62,073 nt of DNA from an uncultured Lachnospiraceae bacterium (GTDB taxonomy: Bacteria; Bacillota; Clostridia; Lachnospirales; Lachnospiraceae): NCBI GenBank assembly GCA_910585605.1, contig CAJUFL010000018.1:1-62073 (forward strand). The letters are read 5' to 3'. The notes under the pieces are model-generated. The model searched no databases, was not told the DNA's origin, and saw only the letters and a program-made list of their open reading frames with translations. Below, piece after piece: positions 18,215-27,874 of this stretch. The stretch's first letter is position 1; each line of letters starts with the position of its first letter. Made by a program: the position numbers and the translations under genes.

Positions 18215-19479
18215 CGCTGTTAAAAAAGGAATGTGTCCAGTACTTAAAGAGCATTACTTATTATATTTTTCTGATTGCACTGGTTTTGAATTTTATTTCC
18301 CAGATGGGAGCTCTTGAAGTGAAGAAAAAACCGGAACCGGGAGGGGATAATTATGGTCAGATCCGGTCGGCAGATAAGGATTTGATTATGAAGGATACAA
18401 TAGACGGGCTGATTAGCGAATATGACAGAGGGGAATATACGACGTATCCGATTGGTTTTTACAAACGGGTTACATTAAATGATAAGGAACAGGAGCAGGT
18501 AAGAGATATACTGCTTTTTATTACCGGTCTGACAGAGCAGGAGTTTAAGGATATCTATGAAAGGTATGAAAAAGAAGCAGAACAGGTAAGAGAGCAGGCA
18601 GCTTCCGAAAACAGAGCTATCATGGAGTCAGAGTTTCCTCCAATGGATGTAACAATAAGGGAAGATTTAACATGGGAAGAATTTTCTGAAAAAATGCAGA
18701 CGCTGGATGATTTATTAGGTGGAGGAAGCGATTACAGTAAAAGTAATTTGGAATATACGAAAGTACCAATGACTTATGAACAGGCATTGGACGAATATGA
18801 GAGCCTTTTAAAAGATGATAAGGTAACCAATGCCTATGCCAGACTGTTTTGTGATTACATGGGAATCGTGTTGGCAATCCTGCCAGTCTTTCTGGCAGTG
18901 ACCAGAGCGTTAAAAGACCGGAAAGCACAGGCGGAACAGGTTCTTTTTATGAGCAGGGCAGGTTCAGCAAAGATCATACTGAGCCGTTATCTTGCGGCTA
19001 TCATAGTAACCGTGGTTCCGGTTATCTTATGCAGTTGTTCTACCCTGATGCAGTCTGTATATTATGCAAGGAGTATACACGTAGAATATGATCTGTTTGC
19101 CTTTATAAAGCATATTGTTTTTTGGCTGCTACCTATGATTTTAGTCAGTCTTTCCGTAGGATTTTTCCTGACTGAGCTGACTGACAGTGCGATTGCGATT
19201 CTGGTACAGGCGGCATGGTGGTTTTTTAGTATCTTTGTAACCCAAATGAATCTGGTAGGAAGTGTCGGGTGGAATCTGGTTCCCAGATTTAATACGGTAG
19301 GTTCATTTGAAATATATCGGCATATGGAGGAACAGTTGATGAAAAATCGTTTATTATATACGGGAATTGCACTAGTGCTGATTTTGTTTACTGTCATTGT
19401 TTATAACAAAAAACGGAAAGGGGAGTTTGTAAGTGTTGGAACGGTATTACGAAATCGTAAAAATAAACTGGAAGCATAA
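18205..19479 (+). CDS. ABC-2-like permease with large extracytoplasmic domain
   Basis: Permease of 424 residues. Membrane segment 1 is at about 15-33, then a soluble, charged domain of roughly 180 residues (acidic, coiled, with many Glu), then five further membrane segments from about residue 210, which is the classic layout for exporters of bacitracin or peptides. The gene overlaps the ATPase and the next permease gene (46 bp), so all three are translated together. The substrate is unknown. Confidence 0.75.
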   Translation: MFLTLLKKECVQYLKSITYYIFLIALVLNFISQMGALEVKKKPEPGGDNYGQIRSADKDLIMKDTIDGLISEYDRGEYTTYPIGFYKRVTLNDKEQEQVRDILLFITGLTEQEFKDIYERYEKEAEQVREQAASENRAIMESEFPPMDVTIREDLTWEEFSEKMQTLDDLLGGGSDYSKSNLEYTKVPMTYEQALDEYESLLKDDKVTNAYARLFCDYMGIVLAILPVFLAVTRALKDRKAQAEQVLFMSRAGSAKIILSRYLAAIIVTVVPVILCSCSTLMQSVYYARSIHVEYDLFAFIKHIVFWLLPMILVSLSVGFFLTELTDSAIAILVQAAWWFFSIFVTQMNLVGSVGWNLVPRFNTVGSFEIYRHMEEQLMKNRLLYTGIALVLILFTVIVYNKKRKGEFVSVGTVLRNRKNKLEA

Positions 19480-20062
19480 CTTGTTTTTACACTTTGTGAT
19501 TGCTCTGCTTCTTTGTGTGGCGGCTCCGTTTCTTATGGGCGTCAACAATTTAGAAGAGCCGCAGGTGGCGAAAATTATTGAATTTTATCTAAGCTTTTTG
19601 GGAGTCATCCTTTTGATACCTTTATTTATTCCTGATACTAATAAGGATATCAGGGATTTGATTGCCTCGAAAAAGACGCCGATTACCAGTGTCAGGATTT
19701 GCCGGATTTTAGAAGCAGTCATATGTCTTAGTGTGATTCTTCTGCTATTTTTGTATTTTCTGAAAATGGGAGATTGTGAATTCCGCTATGGAACCTGTTT
19801 TTTTGTGGCTATGGCAAACTGTGTGTTTATGGGCGGAATCGGACTTTTGATTTACAGCATGATTGACAATATTGCACTTGCCTATATGATTCCGATTTTA
19901 TATTTTATCGTGTCCATGGGAAGCGGAAAAAAGTATTTAGGAAAGTTTTGGCTTTTGGGCTTTAGTTCGGGAAACAGCATAGGAGATAAAAGTTATCTTC
20001 TGGCAGCGGGAGTAGTCATGATTACGGCAGCACTTTTGATTCGAAAGGTGAGAAGGAGGTAG
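19433..20062 (+). CDS. membrane protein of the ABC unit
   Basis: Protein of 209 residues with about six membrane segments and a KVRRR basic end. It starts with GTG at 19433 (or TTG at 19436), behind AAAGGGGAG, inside the preceding gene. It is most likely the second membrane half of the exporter encoded from 17318. No specific family is recognised. Confidence 0.65.
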   Translation: MLERYYEIVKINWKHNLFLHFVIALLLCVAAPFLMGVNNLEEPQVAKIIEFYLSFLGVILLIPLFIPDTNKDIRDLIASKKTPITSVRICRILEAVICLSVILLLFLYFLKMGDCEFRYGTCFFVAMANCVFMGGIGLLIYSMIDNIALAYMIPILYFIVSMGSGKKYLGKFWLLGFSSGNSIGDKSYLLAAGVVMITAALLIRKVRRR

Positions 20063-20129
20063 TAAAAATAATCTGATGTTCGTTTTCAAAAGCCATATGT
20101 TGTGGTATGATGGTCAGTGTTCCGGTAAG

Positions 20130-20156
20130 CAGGCAATTGGCTTATCGGTATATACA
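20130..20156 (+). promoter_or_regulatory. hairpin before the TtcA-like gene
   Basis: CCGGTAAGC / GCTTATCGG form a 9-pair stem with one GU, loop of 9 nt, about 33 nt before the ATG at 20189. No U-run follows. It is an mRNA leader structure with no known family. Confidence 0.4.
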
Positions 20157-20188
20157 GCGATAAAAGAATAACGGAGACAGGTCATCAT

Positions 20189-21127
20189 ATGATAGAAGGA
20201 ATTATACAACAGGAAAGCAACAGGAATCAGGAACTTTGTCTGGATTCAGAAGCAGACGAAAGAAGAGTATCAGAAACAATAAGGTCAAAACAGATGCCGC
20301 AGCATGTGGAAATTGAGAGAAGTATTATCAAACGATACCGCAAGTCTATCTGGAAGCCCTTTGTAAAGGCATTAAATGAATATGAGCTGATAAAAGAAGG
20401 TGACCGGATTGCGGTATGCATATCAGGCGGCAAGGATTCCATGCTGCTGGCTAAATGCATGCAGGAAATAAAGAAGCATGGGAAAATGAATTTTGATTTA
20501 CAGTTTATTGTGATGGATCCTGGATATAATAAGCAGAATCGTGAACGGATAGAAGAGAATGCAGCAGTATTAAATATTCCCATCCACACATTTGAAACTA
20601 GGATTTTTTCCGCGGTAGAAGATATTACGGATTCCCCCTGCTATCTCTGTGCGAGAATGAGAAGGGGGTATCTTTACAAAGAAGCACAGCGGCTTGGCTG
20701 TAATAAGATTGCATTGGGACATCATTTTGATGATGTGATTGAGACCATATTAATGGGAATGTTATATGGAGCCCAGATGCAGACTATGATGCCCAAGCTT
20801 CACAGTACAAATCATCCGGGTATGGAATTAATCCGCCCGCTTTATCTGGTAAAAGAGGATGCGATTATCAAGTGGGCACAGTTTAATGAATTGGAATTTA
20901 TCCAATGTGCCTGCCGTTTTACAGAGATGTATACAGATAAAAAAAATGCCAACGGAGAATCCAAGAGAGAGGAAATGAAGGAATTGATTGCACATTTCAG
21001 GGAGATATCTGATCATATCGAAGGGAATATCTTTAAAAGTGTGGAGAATGTAAACTTAAATACCCTGATCAGTTATAAAAAGGATGGCATTACGCATCAC
21101 TTTTTAGATGATTATGATGACAGGTGA
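20189..21127 (+). CDS. TtcA-like tRNA thiolation / PP-loop ATPase
   Basis: Protein of 312 residues from the TtcA/TilS PP-loop superfamily, which activate tRNA bases by adenylation. The P-loop motif is CISGGKDSMLL near residue 78; CYLC near 150 and CACR near 240 match the cysteine pairs that hold an Fe-S cluster in TtcA. The GHHFDDVIETILMG segment is the second family hallmark. TtcA makes 2-thiocytidine in tRNA in proteobacteria; many Firmicutes carry TtcA-like proteins whose target is not certain. The first 40 residues are polar and poorly conserved. Confidence 0.8.
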   Translation: MIEGIIQQESNRNQELCLDSEADERRVSETIRSKQMPQHVEIERSIIKRYRKSIWKPFVKALNEYELIKEGDRIAVCISGGKDSMLLAKCMQEIKKHGKMNFDLQFIVMDPGYNKQNRERIEENAAVLNIPIHTFETRIFSAVEDITDSPCYLCARMRRGYLYKEAQRLGCNKIALGHHFDDVIETILMGMLYGAQMQTMMPKLHSTNHPGMELIRPLYLVKEDAIIKWAQFNELEFIQCACRFTEMYTDKKNANGESKREEMKELIAHFREISDHIEGNIFKSVENVNLNTLISYKKDGITHHFLDDYDDR

Positions 21128-21134
21128 AACAGAT

Positions 21135-21350
21135 AGGGGCTGCTGGTTGCAATTCAGCCTTTGATTACCGGACGCCTGTAGTTTTAACAAAATGTTTCCA
21201 AACCGGGGGCGTTTGCACTTACTGAATATGAAGGAAATAATCTGAATGAAAATCTTGCAAGGGAGACCAAGGTGTGCTATGCTTAAAATGTTGTGAGATT
21301 ATCCGGCAGGAATGACTGCCAACCGGGTAATATCGGCTAAAGAAGGACAA
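21135..21350 (+). ncRNA. candidate structured RNA or leader upstream of apt
   Basis: The 257 bp before apt hold several hairpins: GGCTG/CAGCC (near 21140-21159), ACGCC/GGCGT (near 21172-21212), GGCAG/CTGCC (21305-21319), and an outer pairing GATTACCGG against CCGGGTAAT. GATTATCC..GGGTAATATC also pairs around the GGCAG stem, giving two mutually exclusive folds. I do not recognise a riboswitch class. A 6S-like rod or a purine-related leader is possible, but the hallmarks are not clear. There is no ORF with a ribosome site in this stretch. Confidence 0.3.
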
Positions 21351-21384
21351 ATATTACAATATGATAAGCTTAGGAGGGTTCATT

Positions 21385-21918
21385 ATGCAGGACAGATATG
21401 AAATTGACCAGTATGTAAGAAGTATTCCGGATTTTCCGGAGCCAGGGATTATTTTCAGGGATATTACTTCTATTATCCAAAGCCCCGATGGACTTAAAAA
21501 ATCAGTTGATGGGATACTGGAAAGCCTTAGAAATGTGGAATTTGACATTGTTGTAGGACCGGAATCCAGAGGGTTTATTTTTGGTATGCCTGTAGCGTAT
21601 ATGTTAGGGAAAGGCTTTGTGCCGGTTCGTAAAAAAGGTAAACTCCCTTGTGAAACCATAGAAAGAGAATATGCATTAGAGTATGGTACTGCCATTGTTG
21701 AGATGCATAAAGATGCGATCAAGCCAGGAGATAAAGTCGTTATCGTGGATGATTTAGTGGCGACAGGTGGCACAATAGAAGCAATTATCCAGATGATAGA
21801 AAGTCTTGGCGGTGAAGTTGTGAAGGTTCAGTTTGTTATGGAGCTTGCAGGTTTGAATGGCAGGGAAAAATTAAAGAATTATGATGTGGATTCTTTGATC
21901 ATTTATGATGGGAAATAA
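21385..21918 (+). CDS. apt: adenine phosphoribosyltransferase
   Basis: Salvages adenine with PRPP to AMP in the cytoplasm. Motifs: the N-terminal YVRSIPDFPEPGIIFRDIT and the PRPP loop VVIVDDLVATGGTIEA, plus GPESRGFIFG. Length of 177 residues is usual. ATG 21385 has AGGAGGG at 21371-21377; an earlier in-frame ATG at 21361 lacks one. It stands alone, preceded by the structured leader and followed by a terminator. Confidence 0.95.
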   Translation: MQDRYEIDQYVRSIPDFPEPGIIFRDITSIIQSPDGLKKSVDGILESLRNVEFDIVVGPESRGFIFGMPVAYMLGKGFVPVRKKGKLPCETIEREYALEYGTAIVEMHKDAIKPGDKVVIVDDLVATGGTIEAIIQMIESLGGEVVKVQFVMELAGLNGREKLKNYDVDSLIIYDGK

Positions 21919-21940
21919 AAAAATCGAGAAGATTAATTAG

Positions 21941-21970
21941 ACAGGTTGCAGGATATGGCAGCCTGTTTTA
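21941..21970 (+). terminator. terminator after apt
   Basis: Stem ACAGG..TGC / GCA..CCTGT with a GU pair, then TTTTATAT. It closes the apt transcript. Confidence 0.6.
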
Positions 21971-21998
21971 TATCTTATATGTTTTTGAGGTAAGGACA

Positions 21999-22478
21999 AT
22001 GGAATATGAAAAGTTAAACAAAAAAGCACTTGTCTGTATGTATGTGCAGACAGGGATACAATTTATTATTGGCACGACATTGATTATTATGATAAACAGC
22101 TTGTTTCATGAAGACTGGCCGCATTTTGTAAGTCTGGTTCTGTATGGTGTAATTGGGGCAGATTTTTTATATCTGATAGCAGCACCTAAAATACGGTATG
22201 AGAGATACCGCTATATTTTGACACAGGAGGAGTTTGAGGTAAGAAAAGGTCTGATTATAGTAAAAACAGAGATTGTTCCTATTGAACGTCTCCATAAAAT
22301 AGAAATTACAAGTGGTCCTGTTTTACGGGCTTTTGGGTTAAAGGCTGTGACTGCTACTACAGCCGGGAGTAATATTGAAGTTTCTTATCTGGATGACGAG
22401 GTGGCAGACCAGATTGCACGGCATTTGAAAAGAAGGATTAATATGATTACTGTGGAGGAGAGGAATGAAGCAAGATAA
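21999..22478 (+). CDS. bacterial PH-domain membrane protein (YdbS-like)
   Basis: Protein of 159 residues with two N-terminal membrane helices and a PH-like (DUF304) domain, recognisable by RYRYILTQEEFEVRKGLIIVKTEIVPIERLHKIEI in short pieces, such as VPIERLHKI. The next gene overlaps it by 14 bp. In Bacillus the ydbS/ydbT pair is linked to resistance to antimicrobial peptides; by family it could have that role here. Confidence 0.8.
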   Translation: MEYEKLNKKALVCMYVQTGIQFIIGTTLIIMINSLFHEDWPHFVSLVLYGVIGADFLYLIAAPKIRYERYRYILTQEEFEVRKGLIIVKTEIVPIERLHKIEITSGPVLRAFGLKAVTATTAGSNIEVSYLDDEVADQIARHLKRRINMITVEERNEAR

Positions 22479-23964
22479 ATTCAGATGTCATTTTAGTATT
22501 GTTTTTGAGAATCTGGGGAGCACATTCTGGTTTATTGTAATGTACTTTGTAACGCAGATTGATAACCTGGCACAAATTGACTGGTCACAGCTTCTAGAAG
22601 GCGGAGAAATTGCAGCAGATGCACTATATATTAGTGTGATATTGCTGGCAGTGATATTTTTTGCCTTTCTAATCCAGTGCATAAAATGGGCAAAAACATG
22701 GATTTCAATTGAAGAGGATGCAATTGTTATAGAAAGACGGACGTTAAAACGTATCAGTAATACCATAGGGATAAAAAATATATCTAATATCAATATGGAA
22801 CAGAACCTCTTTGAACGTCTGGTGGGAACTTATAAGATTAAACTGGATACGAATTCCAGAACAACAGCAGATTCAACAGACGTTAATATTGTCTTATCAA
22901 AGAGTAAAGCACTTTTATTTAAAGAGCAGATTATGCGTTACATGAATGAAAAGGATGGGAAAAAGGGTGAGGAACAGGAGGAATATGATATCTCTTATAC
23001 GGCAAAAGACATTATCCTCCATTGTTTTTATACAGCAAGTATAACGTCTGTAATTATTCTTGCAGGAACACTTTTAGGATGCATAGTAGGAATCCGTTCA
23101 CTGCGGACAGGTGCATTTGTGGTTGACAGCCTGATGAATGTGATAGGCAGCGTGGCGGCGATCATTATTATTTTAGGTTCTGTGCTGCAGGGACTGGTTA
23201 AGGATTTTTTTATATATTATGGTTTCCGGGCAGCACGGAAAGAGAATAAAATATATCTGCACCATGGTCTTCTCAAAAAACGGCAGTATACATTGGCAGT
23301 AGATAAGATCAATGCAGTTCAGGTTGTTTCTGTTACACTTTCCAGAATATGGAAGCGCCAGTATGTAAAAGTAATCTGCATCGGAGTAGGAGATGAAAAG
23401 AATGAGAGCTCCATACTGCTTCTTTCAGAGTCAAAAGAGGATATGCATCGGAAATTATCTGTTTTGCTGCCGGAATTCATATTGGAGGAACCGGAAATCA
23501 TCAGGAGGGAAAAGGCATCTGTTTTTTCGGAAATACCTGCAGTTATTGTTTTGTCTGGTGTTTTGACTGCTGGAATTATTTTTATGGGAAGTAATCACTG
23601 GTTAGATATTTCCATAGGGGTTCGCATATTGATTATCGTTGGCATTATACTAGTAATGCTGGCAAACATGGTCAGAATATATATGAATTTTTGTACATGC
23701 GGTGTAGGGATTGGAAAAGATGTGCTGACTTTAGTAAATGGAAATTTCTGTAAGGTTACGACATGGATTCCATATTCCAGGATTCAGCAGATGGAATACC
23801 AACAAGGACCTGTAGGCAGGCGTTTTGGATTCGCATCGGGAACGGTATTTATACTGGCCAGTATAGTAGATTCTATTCACGAGCTTACTTATGTCAGATT
23901 GGAATTGTTTAATGAAATGCATAAAAAAATATTAATGAGAAACGGTAATAAAAATAAAGAATAA
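22465..23964 (+). CDS. bacterial PH-domain membrane protein (YdbT-like)
   Basis: Protein of 499 residues with several PH-like modules separated by membrane helices (about 20-75, 190-260, 360-400). The internal pieces KKRQYTLAVDKINAVQV and YSRIQQMEYQQGPVGRRFG are typical of the YdbT family. It overlaps the YdbS-like gene and starts behind GGAGGAGAGG. The two probably act as one membrane complex. Confidence 0.8.
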   Translation: MKQDKFRCHFSIVFENLGSTFWFIVMYFVTQIDNLAQIDWSQLLEGGEIAADALYISVILLAVIFFAFLIQCIKWAKTWISIEEDAIVIERRTLKRISNTIGIKNISNINMEQNLFERLVGTYKIKLDTNSRTTADSTDVNIVLSKSKALLFKEQIMRYMNEKDGKKGEEQEEYDISYTAKDIILHCFYTASITSVIILAGTLLGCIVGIRSLRTGAFVVDSLMNVIGSVAAIIIILGSVLQGLVKDFFIYYGFRAARKENKIYLHHGLLKKRQYTLAVDKINAVQVVSVTLSRIWKRQYVKVICIGVGDEKNESSILLLSESKEDMHRKLSVLLPEFILEEPEIIRREKASVFSEIPAVIVLSGVLTAGIIFMGSNHWLDISIGVRILIIVGIILVMLANMVRIYMNFCTCGVGIGKDVLTLVNGNFCKVTTWIPYSRIQQMEYQQGPVGRRFGFASGTVFILASIVDSIHELTYVRLELFNEMHKKILMRNGNKNKE

Positions 23965-24069
23965 TATTAAATACAGTTGTGAAATTGGTTAAAATGGAGT
24001 AGAATAATGCATTAAGGATAATTGTTTCATATGTTGGGATAATTTGAAAGTAAGAAGGGAGGCTGCTTT

Positions 24070-24531
24070 ATGAATGAAATATTGTGCTGGTTGCTGCTGG
24101 CGGCAATTTTTATTATTGTGGAAATCATTACATTAGGTCTTACCACAATCTGGTTTGCAGGGGGAGCTTTTGTTGCAGCAATTGCAGGTCTTTGTGGCGC
24201 GAATCTGGTTGTACAGGTCATTTTGTTTGTGGTGGTATCTGTTGTGTTACTGGCATTGACGAGACCAATTGCAGTGAAGCATTTAGATTCAAAGACAGAA
24301 AAAACAAATGCAGAAGCATTGGTGGGTCAAAATGCATATGTCTTGCAGACGATTGATAATGTAAAGGAATTAGGTCAGGCGAAGGTGAATGGTATGGAAT
24401 GGACAGCAAGAGCAAAAGAAGATTCTATGATCATTCAGGAAGGGACAGTTGTTAAAATTGTTGCAATTCAAGGTGTAAAGTTAATTGTTGAGACGACTGG
24501 GGAAGAGGAAGCGTTTTCGTCAGCAGAGTAA
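24070..24531 (+). CDS. NfeD-family membrane protein
   Basis: Short NfeD of 153 residues: three or four hydrophobic segments in the first 75 residues and a C-terminal OB-fold domain (around GQNAYVLQTIDN to GVKLIVE). It is followed after 36 bp by an SPFH protein, the standard pair of short NfeD with a stomatin/QmcA-type protein, which work together in membrane quality control and microdomains. GAAGGGAGG precedes the ATG. Confidence 0.9.
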   Translation: MNEILCWLLLAAIFIIVEIITLGLTTIWFAGGAFVAAIAGLCGANLVVQVILFVVVSVVLLALTRPIAVKHLDSKTEKTNAEALVGQNAYVLQTIDNVKELGQAKVNGMEWTARAKEDSMIIQEGTVVKIVAIQGVKLIVETTGEEEAFSSAE

Positions 24532-24567
24532 ATTATGTTTAAATATGATTAAAAAAGGAGAAAGTTA

Positions 24568-25494
24568 ATGGAAGGTTTAGGTTTTTTATTATTTTTATTA
24601 TTTATCTTGGTGATAGTCGTTATAAGCAGTATTCGTATTGTTCCTCAGGCATATGCCTATGTTATTGAGCGTTTAGGAACTTATACAGGAACATGGTCTG
24701 TTGGCTTACACTTTAAAATACCTGTTGTTGACAAGGTTGCAAAGAGAGTGACGTTAAAGGAACAGGTTGTTGATTTTGCACCGCAGCCGGTTATTACGAA
24801 GGATAATGTAACAATGCGGATTGATACGGTAGTCTTTTTTCAGATTACTGATCCGAAGCTTTTTTGTTATGGGGTAGAAAACCCGATTATGGCTATTGAG
24901 AATCTGACAGCAACCACACTTCGTAATATTATTGGTGATCTGGAACTGGATCAGACGCTGACATCAAGAGAGACCATTAATACAAAGATGAGAGCTACTT
25001 TGGATGAGGCTACGGATCCATGGGGAATTAAAGTGAATCGTGTGGAACTGAAAAATATTATTCCTCCGGCAGCGATTCAGGATGCTATGGAAAAACAGAT
25101 GAAGGCAGAGCGTGAAAGACGTGAACAGATTCTGATTGCGGAAGGTGAGAAGAAATCTGCAATCCTCCGTGCAGAAGGACAGAAGGAATCGGTTATTTTG
25201 GAAGCAGAAGCGGAAAAACAGTCTGCAATTCTTCGTGCAGAAGCTAAAAAGGAAGCAACTATCCGTGAGGCAGAAGGTCAGGCAGAAGCAATTCTTGCAA
25301 TTCAAAAGGCGAATGCAGATGGTATTCGTTTACTGAATGATTCCGCACCATCAGGTGAAGTTATTCAGTTAAAGAGTCTGGAGGCATTTGGCAAGGCGGC
25401 AGACGGTAAGGCTACAAAGATTATCATTCCTTCAGAGATTCAGGGATTGGCAGGTCTTGCAAAGTCGGTTGTAGAGGTTGCAAAAGAACAGTAA
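24568..25494 (+). CDS. SPFH/Band 7 (stomatin-like, QmcA-type) protein
   Basis: Protein of 308 residues with one N-terminal membrane helix (about 5-27), the SPFH domain (RIVPQAYAYVIERLGTY to about 180) and a C-terminal coiled coil built from repeats of Ala-Glu-Gly/Arg-Ala-Glu type (about 200-260). Such proteins oligomerise into membrane microdomains and rely on NfeD partners. It starts behind AAAAGGAG and is closed by a long terminator. Confidence 0.93.
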   Translation: MEGLGFLLFLLFILVIVVISSIRIVPQAYAYVIERLGTYTGTWSVGLHFKIPVVDKVAKRVTLKEQVVDFAPQPVITKDNVTMRIDTVVFFQITDPKLFCYGVENPIMAIENLTATTLRNIIGDLELDQTLTSRETINTKMRATLDEATDPWGIKVNRVELKNIIPPAAIQDAMEKQMKAERERREQILIAEGEKKSAILRAEGQKESVILEAEAEKQSAILRAEAKKEATIREAEGQAEAILAIQKANADGIRLLNDSAPSGEVIQLKSLEAFGKAADGKATKIIIPSEIQGLAGLAKSVVEVAKEQ

Positions 25495-25514
25495 TTCCAT
25501 CAATAAATAATTGT

Positions 25515-25577
25515 GAACCGGGTTATATTCAGAAATACGCATGAGATTTTTTTCTGTATATATCCGGTTCATTTTTC
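25515..25577 (+). terminator. terminator after the SPFH gene
   Basis: GAACCGG / CCGGTTC extended inward by TATATTCAGAAA / TTTCTGTATATA, giving a long stem, followed by ATTTTTC. It separates the NfeD/SPFH pair from the permease gene. Confidence 0.8.
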
Positions 25578-25658
25578 TTAATATTTAGGTAGACGAAAGA
25601 AAAGGAATCAACTATAATATCTGTTGTGTGAAATAGTAAAGCTAAGGAGGAATACAGT

Positions 25659-26981
25659 TTGAAACGGAAGTTAGAGAAAAAATATATATGGATTGGGTTG
25701 ATAGCATTAGCAGTTATTATATTGGCAATTGCATTTAATCATCTTCTGGAAAATGAAACCAGATTTAGTGAGTTAAAATCTGTCTTTAACGGAACACTGG
25801 CACCCATCATTGTAGGAAGTATATTGGCATATCTGTTGAATCCTGTGCTGAAATTTTATGAGTGCTATATTTTTACCCCTTTGGCAAAATTATTATTCCG
25901 GGGAGACGGAAAAAAGGAGATACAGGGAAAATTTTCAAGGGGATTTGGAGTCTTATGTACACTTATTTTATTTTTAGTGGTGTGTATTGGCGGTTTGTAT
26001 CTGGTGATTCCACAGGTTTATCTGTCTTTAAGCAAAATTGTAACAGATGCTCCAGAATATTATAACAGTGTAAATTCATGGATAGCGTCATTAGATGCGG
26101 ATAAGTCTGAGATCAGCAGATATCTTTTAATGGGACTTGATAAGATATATTCCCAGTCGATAACATATCTGAATAAGGATATTCTTCCAAATATGGACAA
26201 GATTGTGGCAGGAATCACTTCGGGAATCGTAGGTGGTTTAAAGATGCTTCTGAATATGGTACTTGCAATTATCATTTCAATCTATGTAATGACAGAGAAA
26301 GAGGTTTTAATCTCGGTTGGGAAAAAGCTTACATTTAGTATATTCAGTCGTAAAAATGCTAATAGTATATTGGCGGGAGTGCGTTATGCAGATCAGGTTT
26401 TTGGTGGTTTTATTAATGGGAAAATAATAGATTCCTTTATTATTGGTGTAATATGTTATTTCTTTATACAGATTGTAGGTTTTGATTATGCAGTGCTGAT
26501 AAGCATAATAGTAGGAGTTACTAATATTATTCCATATTTCGGACCATTTATCGGGGCAATACCCAGTGTGTTGATTTTGTTGATGACAGATTTTAAACAG
26601 GGACTTATTTTTGCTGTGTTTGTTGTAGTTTTGCAACAGGTGGATGGAAACATTATTGGACCAGTTATTTTAGGAGACCGTCTGAAAATATCCAGTATGT
26701 GGATTTTGTTTGCGATTTTAATTGGAGGAGGTTTCTTTGGAGTGCCAGGAATGATTTTAGGGGCACCCTGTTTTGCCTGTATGTATGCATTGATTGGTAC
26801 TATATGCAAAGGCAGGCTGGAAAAAAAGAAGCTTCCGATTCAGACAGCAGAGTATTATACGATTGAACAGGCACTTTTGGATGAAGACGGTGTGATAAGA
26901 AAAGGAACCGCAGAAGATAAGCAGATAAAAGTCAGCGATAAAAGAAAAGATACGGAATCAGAGGACAATATAGAAGAGTAA
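25659..26981 (+). CDS. AI-2E family transporter (YtvI/PerM-like)
   Basis: Membrane protein of 440 residues with about eight membrane helices and the characteristic segment VGVTNIIPYFGPFIGAIPS in the C-terminal half, which marks the AI-2E/DUF20 exporters. The last 40 residues are charged and cytoplasmic. The start is TTG 25659 with AAGGAGG at 25644-25650. These proteins export autoinducer-like molecules in some bacteria and act as sodium/proton antiporters in others, so the substrate here is open. Confidence 0.88.
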   Translation: MKRKLEKKYIWIGLIALAVIILAIAFNHLLENETRFSELKSVFNGTLAPIIVGSILAYLLNPVLKFYECYIFTPLAKLLFRGDGKKEIQGKFSRGFGVLCTLILFLVVCIGGLYLVIPQVYLSLSKIVTDAPEYYNSVNSWIASLDADKSEISRYLLMGLDKIYSQSITYLNKDILPNMDKIVAGITSGIVGGLKMLLNMVLAIIISIYVMTEKEVLISVGKKLTFSIFSRKNANSILAGVRYADQVFGGFINGKIIDSFIIGVICYFFIQIVGFDYAVLISIIVGVTNIIPYFGPFIGAIPSVLILLMTDFKQGLIFAVFVVVLQQVDGNIIGPVILGDRLKISSMWILFAILIGGGFFGVPGMILGAPCFACMYALIGTICKGRLEKKKLPIQTAEYYTIEQALLDEDGVIRKGTAEDKQIKVSDKRKDTESEDNIEE

Positions 26982-26995
26982 TAGGATGTGAAAAT

Positions 26996-27871
26996 ATGAT
27001 TCAGGACGAATTAAAGAAAAAGAAAGCAGGACTGGTATTGGAAGGAGGAGCTTCAAGAGGTGTATTTACGGCAGGAGCACTGGATTATCTGTTGGAACAG
27101 GATTTTCTGTTTCCATATGTGATTGGTGTATCTGCCGGGGCGTGTAATGCCCTAAGCTATGTTTCCAGACAAAAAGGCAGAAGCTTTGACTGCATGGCGC
27201 CGGAGAAAAAGGAGGATTCTTATAAGAATTCTATAAGAAAGGCAATTAGGCAGCGGAGTATTTATGATATGGATAAGCTGTTTGAAACCTTCCCAAACGA
27301 AACGTTTCCATATGATTTTGAAACTTATATTAATCAGGGTATGGAATGTGAAATGGTGGTAACCAATGCATATACAGGAAAGGCAGAATATATGACGGAA
27401 AAAGAAAGTCCTTCAAGGCTTTGCAATATCTGCCGGGCATCAGCCAGTCTGCCGGTGGCTGCCCCTATGGTTACGATAGATGGAGTTCCATATATGGACG
27501 GTGGAGTAGCAGATTCTATTCCATTAAAACATGCATTAAAGACAGGGCATAAAAAGAATGTCCTGATTCTTACCAGACCATATGGATATCGTAAAAAATT
27601 TCCAAATGAAAAAGCAAGAATGCATATAGCCTTTTATAAAAACTATCCCAATCTTGTAAAAAGTATATATTATAGACCGTTTTATTATAATAAAAGAATG
27701 GAGGCTATAGAACGGCTGGAGAGGGAAGGGAAAATATTTGTAATGCGGCCATCCTTAAAATGTCCGGACCGTACGGAAGTCAATCGTGAAAAATTACAGG
27801 CATTTTATAACCATGGATATTACACTATGGCTACGGAATTTGACAGAATGAAGAATTTTCTGGGTGTGTAA
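26996..27871 (+). CDS. patatin-like phospholipase
   Basis: Ser-Asp dyad esterase of 291 residues. The oxyanion region is LEGGASRGVFTAGAL, the nucleophile is the serine in GVSAGACNA (near residue 45), and the catalytic aspartate is in MDGGVADSIP (near 168). No signal peptide is present, so it acts in the cytoplasm, likely on membrane lipids. It begins 14 bp after the permease gene and probably shares its transcript. The next gene (DUF4250) converges on it. Confidence 0.9.
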   Translation: MIQDELKKKKAGLVLEGGASRGVFTAGALDYLLEQDFLFPYVIGVSAGACNALSYVSRQKGRSFDCMAPEKKEDSYKNSIRKAIRQRSIYDMDKLFETFPNETFPYDFETYINQGMECEMVVTNAYTGKAEYMTEKESPSRLCNICRASASLPVAAPMVTIDGVPYMDGGVADSIPLKHALKTGHKKNVLILTRPYGYRKKFPNEKARMHIAFYKNYPNLVKSIYYRPFYYNKRMEAIERLEREGKIFVMRPSLKCPDRTEVNREKLQAFYNHGYYTMATEFDRMKNFLGV

Positions 27872-27874
27872 TAA

